A stretch of DNA of 34,714 nt, from assembly GCA_017883075.1 (NCBI GenBank), contig JADGOI010000014.1, positions 1-34,714 on the forward strand, in the 5' to 3' direction. The notes below the pieces were generated by a model, which saw nothing but the letters and a program-made list of their open reading frames with translations, made no database searches and was not told the origin of the DNA. Positions 18,339 through 27,454 of the stretch are shown here, in pieces. The DNA is from Acidimicrobiales bacterium (GTDB lineage: Bacteria; Actinomycetota; Acidimicrobiia; Acidimicrobiales; RAAP-2). The first letter of the stretch is position 1; each line of letters opens with the position of its first letter. A program made the position numbers and the translations under genes.

Positions 18339-19105
18339 GCGCCTACCGTCGCGATCCCGCCGTCGACGGGGATGATCGCGCCGGTCAGGTAGGACCCTGC
18401 CCGTGAGGCCAGGAAGATGGCTGTCCCGGCCATGTCATCGGGCCTCCCGATTCTCCGAAGCGGGGCGGATGCCTCGATGTGCTCTCGGAATGCCTCGAGG
18501 GTGGCGGCCATCATCTTCGATTCGAACGGTCCCGGCGCGATGGCATTGACGGTGATGGACGGGGCCAGTCTTTTGGCCAAATGGCGGGTGAGTTGGTGCA
18601 CTGCCGCCTTTGACGCCGAGTAGGAGTACGTCTCCATCTGCGGGACCTGAATGCCATCGATGGAACCGATGTTGATGACCCGGGCCGGATTCTCTGCGCT
18701 CCCCGACGCTTCGAGCAGAGGGAGGAGGAATTTGGTGGTGTGAAAGACACCCTTGACGTTGAGGGCCAACACCCGTTCCCACGCTGCCTCGTCGAAGGAT
18801 TCGATGGGGGCACCCCAGGTGGCCCCGGCGTTGTTGACGAGGATGTCGAGCCTGCCCTCCCTGGCGGCCAGCTGTTCGGCCAGGCCCCGACAGCCGTCCT
18901 CGGTGGACAGGTCGGCGGGAAGAGAGATGCACTCGCCCCGGGTCGACAGTTCAGCCGCTACTTCATCGCAGACCTCGGCCTTTCGCGACGAGATGTAGAC
19001 CTTGGCCCCGGCGTCCACGTACCCCGAGGCGATCATGAGGCCGATGCCCCGAGAGCCTCCGGTTACCAACGCTGTCTTCCCGGCGATGGAGAATAGTTCG
19101 GTCAT
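18335..19105 (-). CDS. SDR family oxidoreductase
   Basis: GKTALVTGGSRGIGLMIASGYVDAGAKVYISSRK, NNAGATWG, YSASKAAVHQLT; start MTELFSIAG at 19105; convergent 4-nt overlap (CTAG) with acyl-CoA synthetase. Confidence 0.9.
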   Translation of the reverse strand: MTELFSIAGKTALVTGGSRGIGLMIASGYVDAGAKVYISSRKAEVCDEVAAELSTRGECISLPADLSTEDGCRGLAEQLAAREGRLDILVNNAGATWGAPIESFDEAAWERVLALNVKGVFHTTKFLLPLLEASGSAENPARVINIGSIDGIQVPQMETYSYSASKAAVHQLTRHLAKRLAPSITVNAIAPGPFESKMMAATLEAFREHIEASAPLRRIGRPDDMAGTAIFLASRAGSYLTGAIIPVDGGIATVGA

Positions 19106-19235
19106 ATGATGACTCCCTTTTGTGGGCCGGCACTGACGTTGACGGGGCCAGCGTAGGGGAGGGGCCCTTCGAGGTCGAGACGACGAGGCGCCCCGCCTTC
19201 GGGTGGTGATGATGGCCGACGGGTTCCCCGATGGT

Positions 19236-20432
19236 TCACCGTAGGGCTGCGACCCGGGATGGTTGGGTGTCCGATGGCGACCGGCCCCGGACTCTGAGCA
19301 TGGCGGCGATTCCGACGAGGAAGACCACCATGGAGAAGAAGAACGAGTCGCCGTAGAGAAGGTTGAGCCCGTGCAGGTTGTACTCGGCGCCATTGCCGTG
19401 GGGAGGCCACCAGATAGGAGCCTGCCAGAACAACAGGGCAGCACCGATCGCCCAGAGGCGTCCGAATTTCGGGCGGTCATCACCCAGCCACAACCAGAGG
19501 ATGACCGGCACGATCCACACCATGTGGTGGTCCCACGAGATCGGCGACACGAGGAGGCCGGTCACGGCACAGACAAGGACCGCCAGTATCCGCGAGGAGG
19601 AGCGATGGGCCCATGCCGCCAGACAGACGCCGGCGACCCCCACCACCACCACCAGCAGGTCCACCACCAGCGCCGGCACCGGTGCATGATTGATGCGCAC
19701 GACGGCGCTCTGGATGTTCTGGTCACTGATGTAGTTCACGCCCACCCGGTTCGCTTGGTAGGCGTATTTCGTCCAGAACTCCCACGAGGTGCGAGGAACG
19801 ACCACGAACATGGCCAGCCCCAGGGCGGCGAACGTCACCACCACGACGACGGCTGTCCGGGTCCGCCGGGCCAACCACAGGTAAGGCACGAAGATGAGCG
19901 GGGTCAGCTTGATGGCTGCGGACAGTCCCAGCAATGCCCCTTCGGGAATCGAGCGCCGGCAGAGGCGCCGGGAGATGGCGAGGTCGCTCATGATCAGGAG
20001 GGTCACCAGAATATTGATCTGGCCGAAGCTCATCGTCTGGAAGATCGGATCGAGGTGGTAGGCGGGCCAGGCCAGGAGCAGCGACCACCACAGGAGATGG
20101 GTGCGGGCCATGGCCGGGCGCACGGCTCGGAGCGAGACGCCGATGAGCGTCACCAGGAGTGCTGCGTTGAACGCGGCCCAGAGGTAGATCGCCGCCTTTG
20201 CCGGCAGCAGGCTGAGCGGGACGAAACAGAGTCCGGCAATGGGCGGATACAGGAACGGGAGACCGAAGTCCGCCGATCGCGCCGTGTAGATGTCACCTTT
20301 GAAGAGATGGGCGGCGCCGGTCAGGTAGACCTCGATGTCCCCGTGCTTGTGGGTCGCCAGTTGAAGCGCTTGCACCAGGAGATACGCCCCTGATGCCGCG
20401 GCTGGTCCCCATAAAACCCAACGCAGTCGCAT
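19236..20432 (-). CDS. GT87/DUF2029-like polyprenyl-phosphate-dependent membrane glycosyltransferase
   Basis: Polytopic; HGDIEVYLTGAAHLFKGDIYTA, FLYPPIAGLCFVPLSLLP, FGQINILVTLLIM, SAAIKLTPLIFVPYLW. Confidence 0.8.
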   Translation of the reverse strand: MRLRWVLWGPAAASGAYLLVQALQLATHKHGDIEVYLTGAAHLFKGDIYTARSADFGLPFLYPPIAGLCFVPLSLLPAKAAIYLWAAFNAALLVTLIGVSLRAVRPAMARTHLLWWSLLLAWPAYHLDPIFQTMSFGQINILVTLLIMSDLAISRRLCRRSIPEGALLGLSAAIKLTPLIFVPYLWLARRTRTAVVVVVTFAALGLAMFVVVPRTSWEFWTKYAYQANRVGVNYISDQNIQSAVVRINHAPVPALVVDLLVVVVGVAGVCLAAWAHRSSSRILAVLVCAVTGLLVSPISWDHHMVWIVPVILWLWLGDDRPKFGRLWAIGAALLFWQAPIWWPPHGNGAEYNLHGLNLLYGDSFFFSMVVFLVGIAAMLRVRGRSPSDTQPSRVAALR

Positions 20433-20593
20433 GGGGGCTGAGGATACCCGAGGCTCCACGGAGACCGACCGAGCGCACGGTCATCCCTGCCCGTAGTTGT
20501 CGATGAGCCACGGATCCGACGGGTCCCGGTGCATCGGGATGTTCCGGAATCAGTCCGGGTTGCCGATACCGAACCGGAACTGGGACTTCTCGG

Positions 20594-20666
20594 TGGTCGG
20601 GACCGGCGTCGATCCGGTGACCTCACGCTTTTCAGGCGCGCGCTCTACCAACTGAGCTACCCGACC
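20594..20666 (-). tRNA. tRNA-Phe (GAA)
   Basis: Acceptor GGTCGGG/CCCGACC; T-arm ACCGG-CGTCGAT-CCGGT on + strand; anticodon loop CTGAAAA. Confidence 0.9.
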
Positions 20667-20688
20667 CCGCCTCGGCGAACCGAGGTGG

Positions 20689-20763
20689 CGGACCTGACGG
20701 GATTTGAACCCGCGACCTCCGGCTTGACAGGCCGGCGTGCACTCCAGGCTGCACCACAGGTCC
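20689..20763 (-). tRNA. tRNA-Asp (GTC)
   Basis: Acceptor GGACCTG/CAGGTCC; loop CTGTCAA; discriminator G followed by encoded CCA. Confidence 0.9.
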
Positions 20764-20791
20764 CCAACCAGCCAACGAGCTGGGGAAAACG

Positions 20792-20864
20792 CACCCCCAA
20801 CGGGATTCGAACCCGTGTTACCGCCTTGAAAGGGCGGCGTCCTAGGCCGCTGGACGATGGGGGC
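20792..20864 (-). tRNA. tRNA-Glu (TTC)
   Basis: Acceptor GCCCCCA/TGGGGGT; T-loop TTCGAAT; anticodon loop CTTTCAA. Confidence 0.9.
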
Positions 20865-20902
20865 TCAAACCCGATCTGGGCTACTGGAGAGTAGCAGAGC
20901 CT

Positions 20903-21403
20903 TCATCGGGCACTGGCCGGTTGTCCGTCGTCAGGGAGTTCCGCGCCCAGGACGTCGATAATCGTCCCCTGCAACACTCCCAACAGGTGGAAGACCGCGT
21001 GTTCGGGCTCCGACGGGTCCCCCGGGGCCGGATCCACCATGCCCTCGCTGACATCGAGGCGGGTCCCGATGACCAGTCGCATCGATCCGATCGCCGACAG
21101 CCATCCGGCGAGCTCATCGGCGCTGAGGGAGTCTGCCGTCACCGTTTCGGTGAGGACCTGTACCGCGTGGTGGTGGTGGCTGTGCAGCGCTCCGTCGACC
21201 AGCTCGCGGTACTGCTGCTCGGCCTCGGAGGTGTGGGTCCCGACATATGCGGGGGGAAAGAGCCGGGTGGCCGCCGGGTCGTCCGAGTCGATCATCGGGA
21301 TCATCTGTTCGGCCAGTGAGCCGAGCAGCGCCCGCACCTGGGGCGACAGCCGCACCGCATACCGCCCGTCCCGCCGACGGCGGATCGGTGAAGTGAAGGA
21401 CAT
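20903..21403 (-). CDS. DUF2017 family protein (actinobacterial, clpS-adjacent)
   Basis: RRRDGRYAVRLSPQVRALLGSLAEQM, LFPPAY, SMRLVIGTRLDV; immediately follows clpS as commonly seen in Actinobacteria. Confidence 0.82.
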   Translation of the reverse strand: MSFTSPIRRRRDGRYAVRLSPQVRALLGSLAEQMIPMIDSDDPAATRLFPPAYVGTHTSEAEQQYRELVDGALHSHHHHAVQVLTETVTADSLSADELAGWLSAIGSMRLVIGTRLDVSEGMVDPAPGDPSEPEHAVFHLLGVLQGTIIDVLGAELPDDGQPASAR

Positions 21404-21434
21404 CAGCCGACCGGTATCGGAAAGGGGATCATCT

Positions 21435-21725
21435 TCATCCCGATTGTTCCATGGTGGCCCACAACCCATGCTCGTGGAGACGATAGACATCGAGCTCGGC
21501 CCGATCACGGGTGCCCGAGGACACCACGGCACGACCCTTCACGTGGACATCCATCATCAGCTTGGTCGCCTTCTCCTTCGAGTAGCCGAACAGCTTTTGG
21601 AAGACAAACGTCACGAATGACATCAGGTTGATCGGATCGTTCCAGACGATGACCAACCAGGGTCGGTCGGGCGCCACCGACTGGTCGGTGTCGGTACGGA
21701 CGTCTCCCGCCGGAACGGTCTGCAC
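21435..21725 (-). CDS. clpS: ATP-dependent Clp protease adaptor ClpS
   Basis: [56 protein letters not shown]; start GTG 21725 or TTG 21734. Confidence 0.9.
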   Translation of the reverse strand: MQTVPAGDVRTDTDQSVAPDRPWLVIVWNDPINLMSFVTFVFQKLFGYSKEKATKLMMDVHVKGRAVVSSGTRDRAELDVYRLHEHGLWATMEQSG

Positions 21726-21730
21726 GTCGG

Positions 21731-22699
21731 TCAACCGGTGCCGACCTCTGCTGTGGCCGCGTGGATGGGTGTGGCCTGCCCGGTACCGTGCACCGCGGTG
21801 TCGAGGCGATCGGCGGTGAGCTCGGGGGCATGGACCGACATCCGGTGGTGGAACCAGATCACCGTCGACCACACCACCGACGCCCCCAGCACGTGGATCC
21901 CGACCAGAACGGGGGGAAGGTGGGTGAAGAATTGGGTGTATCCGATGATCCCCTGGGCGATCATGACCACCAGCACCACCCGACCGGCGTTCTGCACCGA
22001 TGCGGGGGCATCGCTCCGCCAGAGCATCCAGAGCAGTGCCAGCAACACCACGACGGCGGTGATCACGATCTCCGCATGGATCCGGGTCATGTCCCCCAGC
22101 CCGAGCGGTATCCGCTTCGCCCCTCTTCCGCCGGCATGGGGCCCGGTGCCGGTGGTGGTCGCCCCGGCCGCGAGTACCACCACGACCACCGCCACCAACA
22201 GACGGCTGACCCACAGCGCACCGGCCGACACTGCCACCACGCCACGCCCCCCTTTCGAACCGGCCCGGAGGGTGAGGACCACCGCCACGGCCAGGAGTGC
22301 CATCCCCACCATGAAGTGGGTGGCCACCACGTACGGATTGAGTTTGGAGTAGACCACGACGCCGCCCAGCACCGCTTCACCGATGACCCCGAGGATGAGG
22401 CCGGCGGACAGCCACCGGAGGTCTCGCCTGACCGGCGAGCGGCGCACCGCACCGATGACCGTGGCAGCGCAAGCCACCACCAAGGCGACGACCACCACCC
22501 GATTGGCAAACTCGATCAACGGGTGGAGGGCCAGCACCGGGGTCAAGTGGTGTTGGGAGCAGTTGGGCCAGTCGGGGCACCCGAGACCCGAGTCAGAAAG
22601 TCGGACAGCGGCTCCGGTGACGATATTGAGGACAATCACGGCCAGGGTCAGCTGACAGAGCCGAAGAAAGGGGCGTGGGCCGATACGCAGGGAGGACAC
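21731..22699 (-). CDS. ctaA: Heme A synthase (COX15/CtaA)
   Basis: [31 protein letters not shown], polytopic. Confidence 0.88.
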   Translation of the reverse strand: MSSLRIGPRPFLRLCQLTLAVIVLNIVTGAAVRLSDSGLGCPDWPNCSQHHLTPVLALHPLIEFANRVVVVALVVACAATVIGAVRRSPVRRDLRWLSAGLILGVIGEAVLGGVVVYSKLNPYVVATHFMVGMALLAVAVVLTLRAGSKGGRGVVAVSAGALWVSRLLVAVVVVVLAAGATTTGTGPHAGGRGAKRIPLGLGDMTRIHAEIVITAVVVLLALLWMLWRSDAPASVQNAGRVVLVVMIAQGIIGYTQFFTHLPPVLVGIHVLGASVVWSTVIWFHHRMSVHAPELTADRLDTAVHGTGQATPIHAATAEVGTG

Positions 22700-22798
22700 C
22701 GTCCGTCAATGATATCGGGCCGCCTGCTCCCTCCGCCTATCGGCACCAGGACAGTCCCGCTCTGGCCGGATTACCGGCGAGGTCGTAGTGTGGCGACA

Positions 22799-23704
22799 AT
22801 GTCGACGCCGGCTGTTGCCCTGTTGGGCCCACGGACTGGTGGATCCCGGATCGGTGCCTATGTCGCGCTCACCAAGCCGCGCATCATCGAACTCCTGCTG
22901 GTCACCACGCTCCCGACCATGATCGTGGCCAAGCGCGGCCTGCCGTCGATCGGGTTGATGGTGGCCACCTTGGTGGGTGGCACCCTGGCCGCCGGTGGGG
23001 CCAACGCCATCAACATGGTCGTGGACCGGGACATCGACAAGGTGATGCACCGCACCCGGAACCGCCCGCTGGTGACCGGGGCCATGACCCCTTCCAACGC
23101 CTTGATCTTCGCCATCGCGCTGGAGGTGGTGGCCTTTCTCGAATTGTGGCTCGTCGTCAACCTGCTGTCCGCGGTGCTGGCCCTGTCGGCCACCCTCTTC
23201 TACGTGTTCGTCTACACGCTGTGGCTGAAGCGGACATCCAGCCAGAACATCGTGATCGGTGGGGCGGCCGGGGCGGTGCCGGTGTTGGTGGGTTGGTCGG
23301 CGGTGACCAACAGCCTGGCCTGGACCCCGGTGGTGATGTTCGCGGTCATCTTCGTCTGGACCCCACCCCACTTTTGGGCATTGGCCGTGAAGTACAAGGA
23401 CGACTACAAAGCGGCCAATGTGCCGATGCTGCCGGTGGTGGCCACCTTTCGGCGCACCGCACTGGAGATCCTGGTCTACACAGTGGTGCTGGTGGGGGTC
23501 TCGCTGCTTCTGGCCGTGGTGGGCCACCTCGGTGTGATCTACGTGGTCGCCGCGTCGCTGCTCGGAGCGGTGTTCGTCGCCATGTCGATCCGTCTCTGGA
23601 TGCAGGCCACCCCCAAGGCGGCCATGCAGTTGTTCAGCTACTCGATCACCTACCTGACCCTGCTCTTCGTCTTCATGGCGGTCGACATCTTCACCAAGCA
23701 TTGA
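22799..23704 (+). CDS. ctaB: Heme O synthase / protoheme IX farnesyltransferase
   Basis: TKPRIIELLLVTTLPTM, NMVVDRDIDKVMHRTRNRPLVTG, WTPPHFWALAVKYKDDYKAANVPMLPVV; start ATG 22799, not the 21761 track start. Confidence 0.94.
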   Translation: MSTPAVALLGPRTGGSRIGAYVALTKPRIIELLLVTTLPTMIVAKRGLPSIGLMVATLVGGTLAAGGANAINMVVDRDIDKVMHRTRNRPLVTGAMTPSNALIFAIALEVVAFLELWLVVNLLSAVLALSATLFYVFVYTLWLKRTSSQNIVIGGAAGAVPVLVGWSAVTNSLAWTPVVMFAVIFVWTPPHFWALAVKYKDDYKAANVPMLPVVATFRRTALEILVYTVVLVGVSLLLAVVGHLGVIYVVAASLLGAVFVAMSIRLWMQATPKAAMQLFSYSITYLTLLFVFMAVDIFTKH

Positions 23705-24291
23705 CCCGAGCCCCGCGGCGGCTCCGATCGCTCCTCATCGGTTCGGGCGTCGCCGTCGTGTTGGCGGCGTTCCTGTTCCTGGTGCTCAAGCCGGCGGCCA
23801 CCACCAGCAACGGCCAGCCGGCAGTGGTGGGGGTGGGAAGTGTGGCCCCGAACTTCTCGTTGCCCAATCTACTGAGCACTACCGATAGACCCCTGGCGCC
23901 GGTCGACGCCTACGCGCTGGGAAAGAACCGACACCGTCCGGTGGTGTTGAACTTCTTTGCTTCGTGGTGCGTCCCGTGCCGCACCGAGACACCTCTGTTG
24001 GCCGAGGTGGCCAAGGCGGAGATGGCCAAGGGCTCACCGGTGCAGTTCATCGGCGTCGACGTGGCCGACGCATCATCGTCGGCGGTGCCGTTCGTGCAAC
24101 AGTCGGGTATCCCCTACCCGGTGGGAGCCGACCGCACCCTCAACGTCACCTCGGTCCTCTACGGGTTGAACGGTCAGCCCAACACCTTCTTCATCGATGA
24201 GTCGGGCAAGGTCATCGGACATCATCTGGGTGCGCTCACGTCGAGCGAGCTCGCCGACTGGCTGCACCGCCTGGCCGGGGCGGCCGGGTAG
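23701..24291 (+). CDS. TlpA-like thioredoxin-fold protein coupled to ctaB
   Basis: VVLNFFASWCVPCRTETPLLAEV; N-terminal TM; TTG start overlapping ctaB stop (TTGA). Confidence 0.83.
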   Translation: MTRAPRRLRSLLIGSGVAVVLAAFLFLVLKPAATTSNGQPAVVGVGSVAPNFSLPNLLSTTDRPLAPVDAYALGKNRHRPVVLNFFASWCVPCRTETPLLAEVAKAEMAKGSPVQFIGVDVADASSSAVPFVQQSGIPYPVGADRTLNVTSVLYGLNGQPNTFFIDESGKVIGHHLGALTSSELADWLHRLAGAAG

Positions 24292-24341
24292 CCGGGCCGA
24301 GACCACCGACCGCCGGCACCGCCACGCACCGCCACGCACCG

Positions 24342-25082
24342 CTACTCCCAGCGGAAGGTGAGTCCGGCCACCATCGGCGCGGCGATCGCCCAGACCCCCA
24401 GCACCAACCAGTCCCGCCCGGACACGGCCGTCCCACTTCCGAGCGAGGCATGAAGGCCGTCGGCCAATGCCGAGGCCGGGAGCACCTTGGACAGATCGGC
24501 CAGCCATCCGGGCAGCTTGGCCAACGGGATGAGCATGCCCCCCAAAAGAAGCAGGATCACGAACAAGGTATTGACCACTGCCAGGTTGACCAGGGGCTTG
24601 AGCGCCCCGGCCAGCAACAGGCCGATGCCCCCGAAGGCGATGGTCCCGAGCACCATGACCCCGGCGGCCACCCCGACCAGCACACCACCCGAACCTGATC
24701 TTCCCGGGCTCCATCCGAGGGTCAGACCGACCAACACCAGCACCACCGCCTGGACCAGCTCCACCCCGATCACCGTCAGGATCTTTGCGCCCAGCAGCCG
24801 CGGCCGCCCGAGGGGCGTGGTGCCCAACCGCTTCAGGACGCCGTAACCCCGTTCGAACCCGGTGCCGATCCCGAGAGCAGTCATGGCGGTGGACATCACC
24901 GCCAGGGCGAGGATGCCGGGGACCAGGAAGTCGACAGGATGGCTGGTCCCGGTGGGGAGCACGTGCACCCCCGAGAAGAAGAGCAGAAACAACACGGGTA
25001 TCCCCAGGGTCAGAAAGAGGGTCTCCCCGTTGGTGAAGATCATGGTGACTTCGACCCGGAGTTGGGCGAGGAGCGGTCGCAT
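24342..25082 (-). CDS. ABC-2 type transporter permease
   Basis: Six-TM-like, FTNGETLFLTLGIPVLFLLFFSG, RLGTTPLGRPRLLGAKI. Confidence 0.87.
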   Translation of the reverse strand: MRPLLAQLRVEVTMIFTNGETLFLTLGIPVLFLLFFSGVHVLPTGTSHPVDFLVPGILALAVMSTAMTALGIGTGFERGYGVLKRLGTTPLGRPRLLGAKILTVIGVELVQAVVLVLVGLTLGWSPGRSGSGGVLVGVAAGVMVLGTIAFGGIGLLLAGALKPLVNLAVVNTLFVILLLLGGMLIPLAKLPGWLADLSKVLPASALADGLHASLGSGTAVSGRDWLVLGVWAIAAPMVAGLTFRWE

Positions 25083-26095
25083 CAGCGCGGACTCCGTCGT
25101 CCGGCCCGTTGGCCCCGTCGTCCGTCGAGCCCGGGCCCCGACGGAGCATCAGAGGTGCCGGCAGAGCCGGTGATGGCCAGGTAGGCCTCCTCCAGCGACT
25201 GGCCGGTCCGGAGATCGCCCAATGCCAACCCGCGCTCGGCCAACCACCCGGCCAGGTTGGCCACCACTGTCGGGATGGCGGCTCCCGGTGGGGGGCGCAG
25301 GCGGTAGGAGCCGGGGCTCTCTTCGTCCACCCCGACGCTATCCCCCATTGCCAGGACCAGGGCACCGGTATCGATCCCCGGGTCGGTGGTGAATCGGATG
25401 GAGCCATCGGCGGTGCCTGCGGCCAGGGCGGCCGGGCTGTCCTCGGCCAGCTTCCGCCCGTGGTCGATGATCACCACCCGATCGGCCAGGCGTTCGGCTT
25501 CGGCCAACTCGTGGGTGGTGAGGATGACGCAGATCCCCCGCTGGCGACAACCGGCGATGATCTCTCGCACCACGACCCGCCCTTCGGGATCCACGCCGGC
25601 GGTGGGCTCGTCGAGGAACACCACTTCGGGTTTCCCGATCAGGGCCAGGGCCAGGGACAACCGTTGCTGCTCGCCTCCGGAAAGCCTGCGCCACGGAGTG
25701 CGCTGCACGCCCCCCAATCCGACCAGGTCGACCAGTGCGTCGGGATCCTCGGCGTCGTCGTAGTAGTCGGCGAACAGATGGAGCACCTGGGATGGGCCCA
25801 GCATCGGGTAGACGCCGCCCCGCTGCAGCATCACCCCGATGCGGGGGACCAGGGAGGCGTGGTCGCGCCGAGGGTCGAGGCCGAGGACGGCCACCGATCC
25901 GGCGGAAGCCTTGCGGTATCCCTCGAGGGTCTCGACAGTGCTGGTCTTGCCCGCCCCGTTGGGCCCGAGCAGGGCCACCACTTCTCCCGACAGGGCCCGG
26001 AAGGACAGCCCGTCGACGGCCACCAGGTCCCCGTAGCGAATCACCAACTCGTCACAGGTGACGACGGGCGCTGGTGCGTCGGCGAGATGCTCCAC
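25082..26095 (-). CDS. ABC transporter ATP-binding protein
   Basis: Walker A GPNGAGKTS, signature LSGGEQQRLS, Walker B VVFLDEPTAGVD. Confidence 0.93.
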   Translation of the reverse strand: MEHLADAPAPVVTCDELVIRYGDLVAVDGLSFRALSGEVVALLGPNGAGKTSTVETLEGYRKASAGSVAVLGLDPRRDHASLVPRIGVMLQRGGVYPMLGPSQVLHLFADYYDDAEDPDALVDLVGLGGVQRTPWRRLSGGEQQRLSLALALIGKPEVVFLDEPTAGVDPEGRVVVREIIAGCRQRGICVILTTHELAEAERLADRVVIIDHGRKLAEDSPAALAAGTADGSIRFTTDPGIDTGALVLAMGDSVGVDEESPGSYRLRPPPGAAIPTVVANLAGWLAERGLALGDLRTGQSLEEAYLAITGSAGTSDAPSGPGLDGRRGQRAGRRSPR

Positions 26096-26122
26096 GGGCC
26101 GTCACGCTACCGTGATGTGGTC

Positions 26123-27424
26123 ATGATCGATATCCGGCAGGTCAGGGAAGACGTTGATGGGGTAAAGGTGGCGCTCGGACGTCGGGGTGTGGATCCGACC
26201 GAGATCGACCGCCTCTTCCAGCTCGACACTGCGGCCCGGGCTGCCGTCGGCCGACGCGACGATCTCCGGGCCCAGGTGAAAACTCTGTCGAAGCAGGTGG
26301 GTGAGGCCCGCCGTTCGGGGGATGCCACCGGCGCCGACGAGTTGTCCACCCGTAGCCGAGCTCTCGGTGACCAAGAGGCTGCTCTCGACGACGCTGCCAC
26401 CCGCGCCCAGCACGAGGTGCGCGAGGCCCTGCTCTATCTCCCCAACCTTCCTGCCGCCGACACTCCCGATGGAGCGGGTCCCGAGGACAACGTGGTTGTC
26501 CGCACCTGGCCCGAGGTGCCGCCTACCTATAGCGATGCGCAACGGATGCCCCACTGGGAGATCGGGTCCACGCTCGGCATCTTGGACATGGAGCGCGGCG
26601 CCAAGCTGTCCGGCTCCATGTTCCCGCTCTACCGGGGGTTCGGCGCTCGCCTGCTGCGGGCGCTCACCACGTATGCCCTGGACCGACACGCCGACGCCTT
26701 CGAAGAGATCCGTCCGCCGACCCTGGTCAGGACCGAGACGATGGAGTCGACCGGTCAGCTCCCGAAATTCGCCGATGACGCCTACCACCTCGAGCGGGAC
26801 GACCTGTGGGCTATCCCCACCGCCGAGGCCCCGCTCACCTCGATGGCGCGGGGCGACATCCTCGACGAGGACGAGCTGCCCATGCGGTTGATGGCGGCCA
26901 CCCCGTGCTTCCGCCGGGAGTCCGGCTCCGCCGGGCGGGACACCCGCGGACTGCTTCGGGTTCACGAGTTCGACAAAGTGGAGCTGTTCGCCTACGCCAC
27001 CCCCGACCAGGCCCCCGCGGTTCACGCCGACATCGTGGAGCGGGCCGAGGCTCTGCTGGTGGAGCTCGGGCTCCAGTACCGGGTCCTCAGCTTGTGCGCC
27101 GGCGACATCGGGATCTCCGCGGCTCGCACCTTCGACCTCGAGGTGTACGCCCCCGGGGTCGATCAGTGGCTCGAGGTCTCCTCGATCAGCTGGTTCAGTG
27201 ACTACCAGGCCCGGCGGGGAAACATCCGTTACCGGCCGGCCGGCGGGGGGTCACCGGCGTTCGTCCATACCCTGAACGGCTCGGCCCTGGCCTGGGCGAG
27301 GATATGGGCAGCGTTGGTGGAGAACGGGCGTCAGGCCGACGGCTCCATCGTCCTCCCCGAGGTGCTGCATCCCTATCTTCGGGGGGAAGGCGTGATTCCC
27401 GGACCGGGCTCCATGGCGCAGTGA
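26123..27424 (+). CDS. serS: Seryl-tRNA synthetase
   Basis: MIDIRQVREDVDGVKVALGRRG, TAEAPLTSM, CFRRESGSAGRDTRGLLRVHEFDKVELF, GSALAWARIWAALVENGRQADGSIVLPEVL; start ATG 26123. Confidence 0.96.
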   Translation: MIDIRQVREDVDGVKVALGRRGVDPTEIDRLFQLDTAARAAVGRRDDLRAQVKTLSKQVGEARRSGDATGADELSTRSRALGDQEAALDDAATRAQHEVREALLYLPNLPAADTPDGAGPEDNVVVRTWPEVPPTYSDAQRMPHWEIGSTLGILDMERGAKLSGSMFPLYRGFGARLLRALTTYALDRHADAFEEIRPPTLVRTETMESTGQLPKFADDAYHLERDDLWAIPTAEAPLTSMARGDILDEDELPMRLMAATPCFRRESGSAGRDTRGLLRVHEFDKVELFAYATPDQAPAVHADIVERAEALLVELGLQYRVLSLCAGDIGISAARTFDLEVYAPGVDQWLEVSSISWFSDYQARRGNIRYRPAGGGSPAFVHTLNGSALAWARIWAALVENGRQADGSIVLPEVLHPYLRGEGVIPGPGSMAQ

Positions 27425-27454
27425 CTCCACATACCCCCGTCTACTCTGTGGCCC

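Noticed and set aside
19263-20393. 376-aa + strand ORF antisense to the GT87-like gene
   Set aside because: Highly polar, His/Gln/Gly/Asp-rich, typical of the antisense of a GC-rich membrane gene; no recognisable domain.
20594-20864. tRNA cluster as an integration site of a genomic island
   Set aside because: No integrase or duplicated tRNA 3' end was found in the window.
20529-20894. 121-aa + strand ORF over the tRNA cluster (TGFEPATSGL..., PNGIRTRVTALK)
   Set aside because: Classic artefactual translation of antisense tRNA genes.
21761-22798. N-terminal extension of the ctaB ORF
   Set aside because: Antisense of ctaA read through into the ctaB frame; genuine CtaB starts at 22799.
22706-23701. 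331-aa minus-strand ORF opposite ctaB
   Set aside because: His/Gln/Gly/Arg-rich antisense shadow of a polytopic membrane protein.
25109-26122. N-terminal extension of the serS ORF (771 aa in track)
   Set aside because: Antisense of the ABC ATPase read into the serS frame; true SerS begins MIDIRQVRED at 26123.
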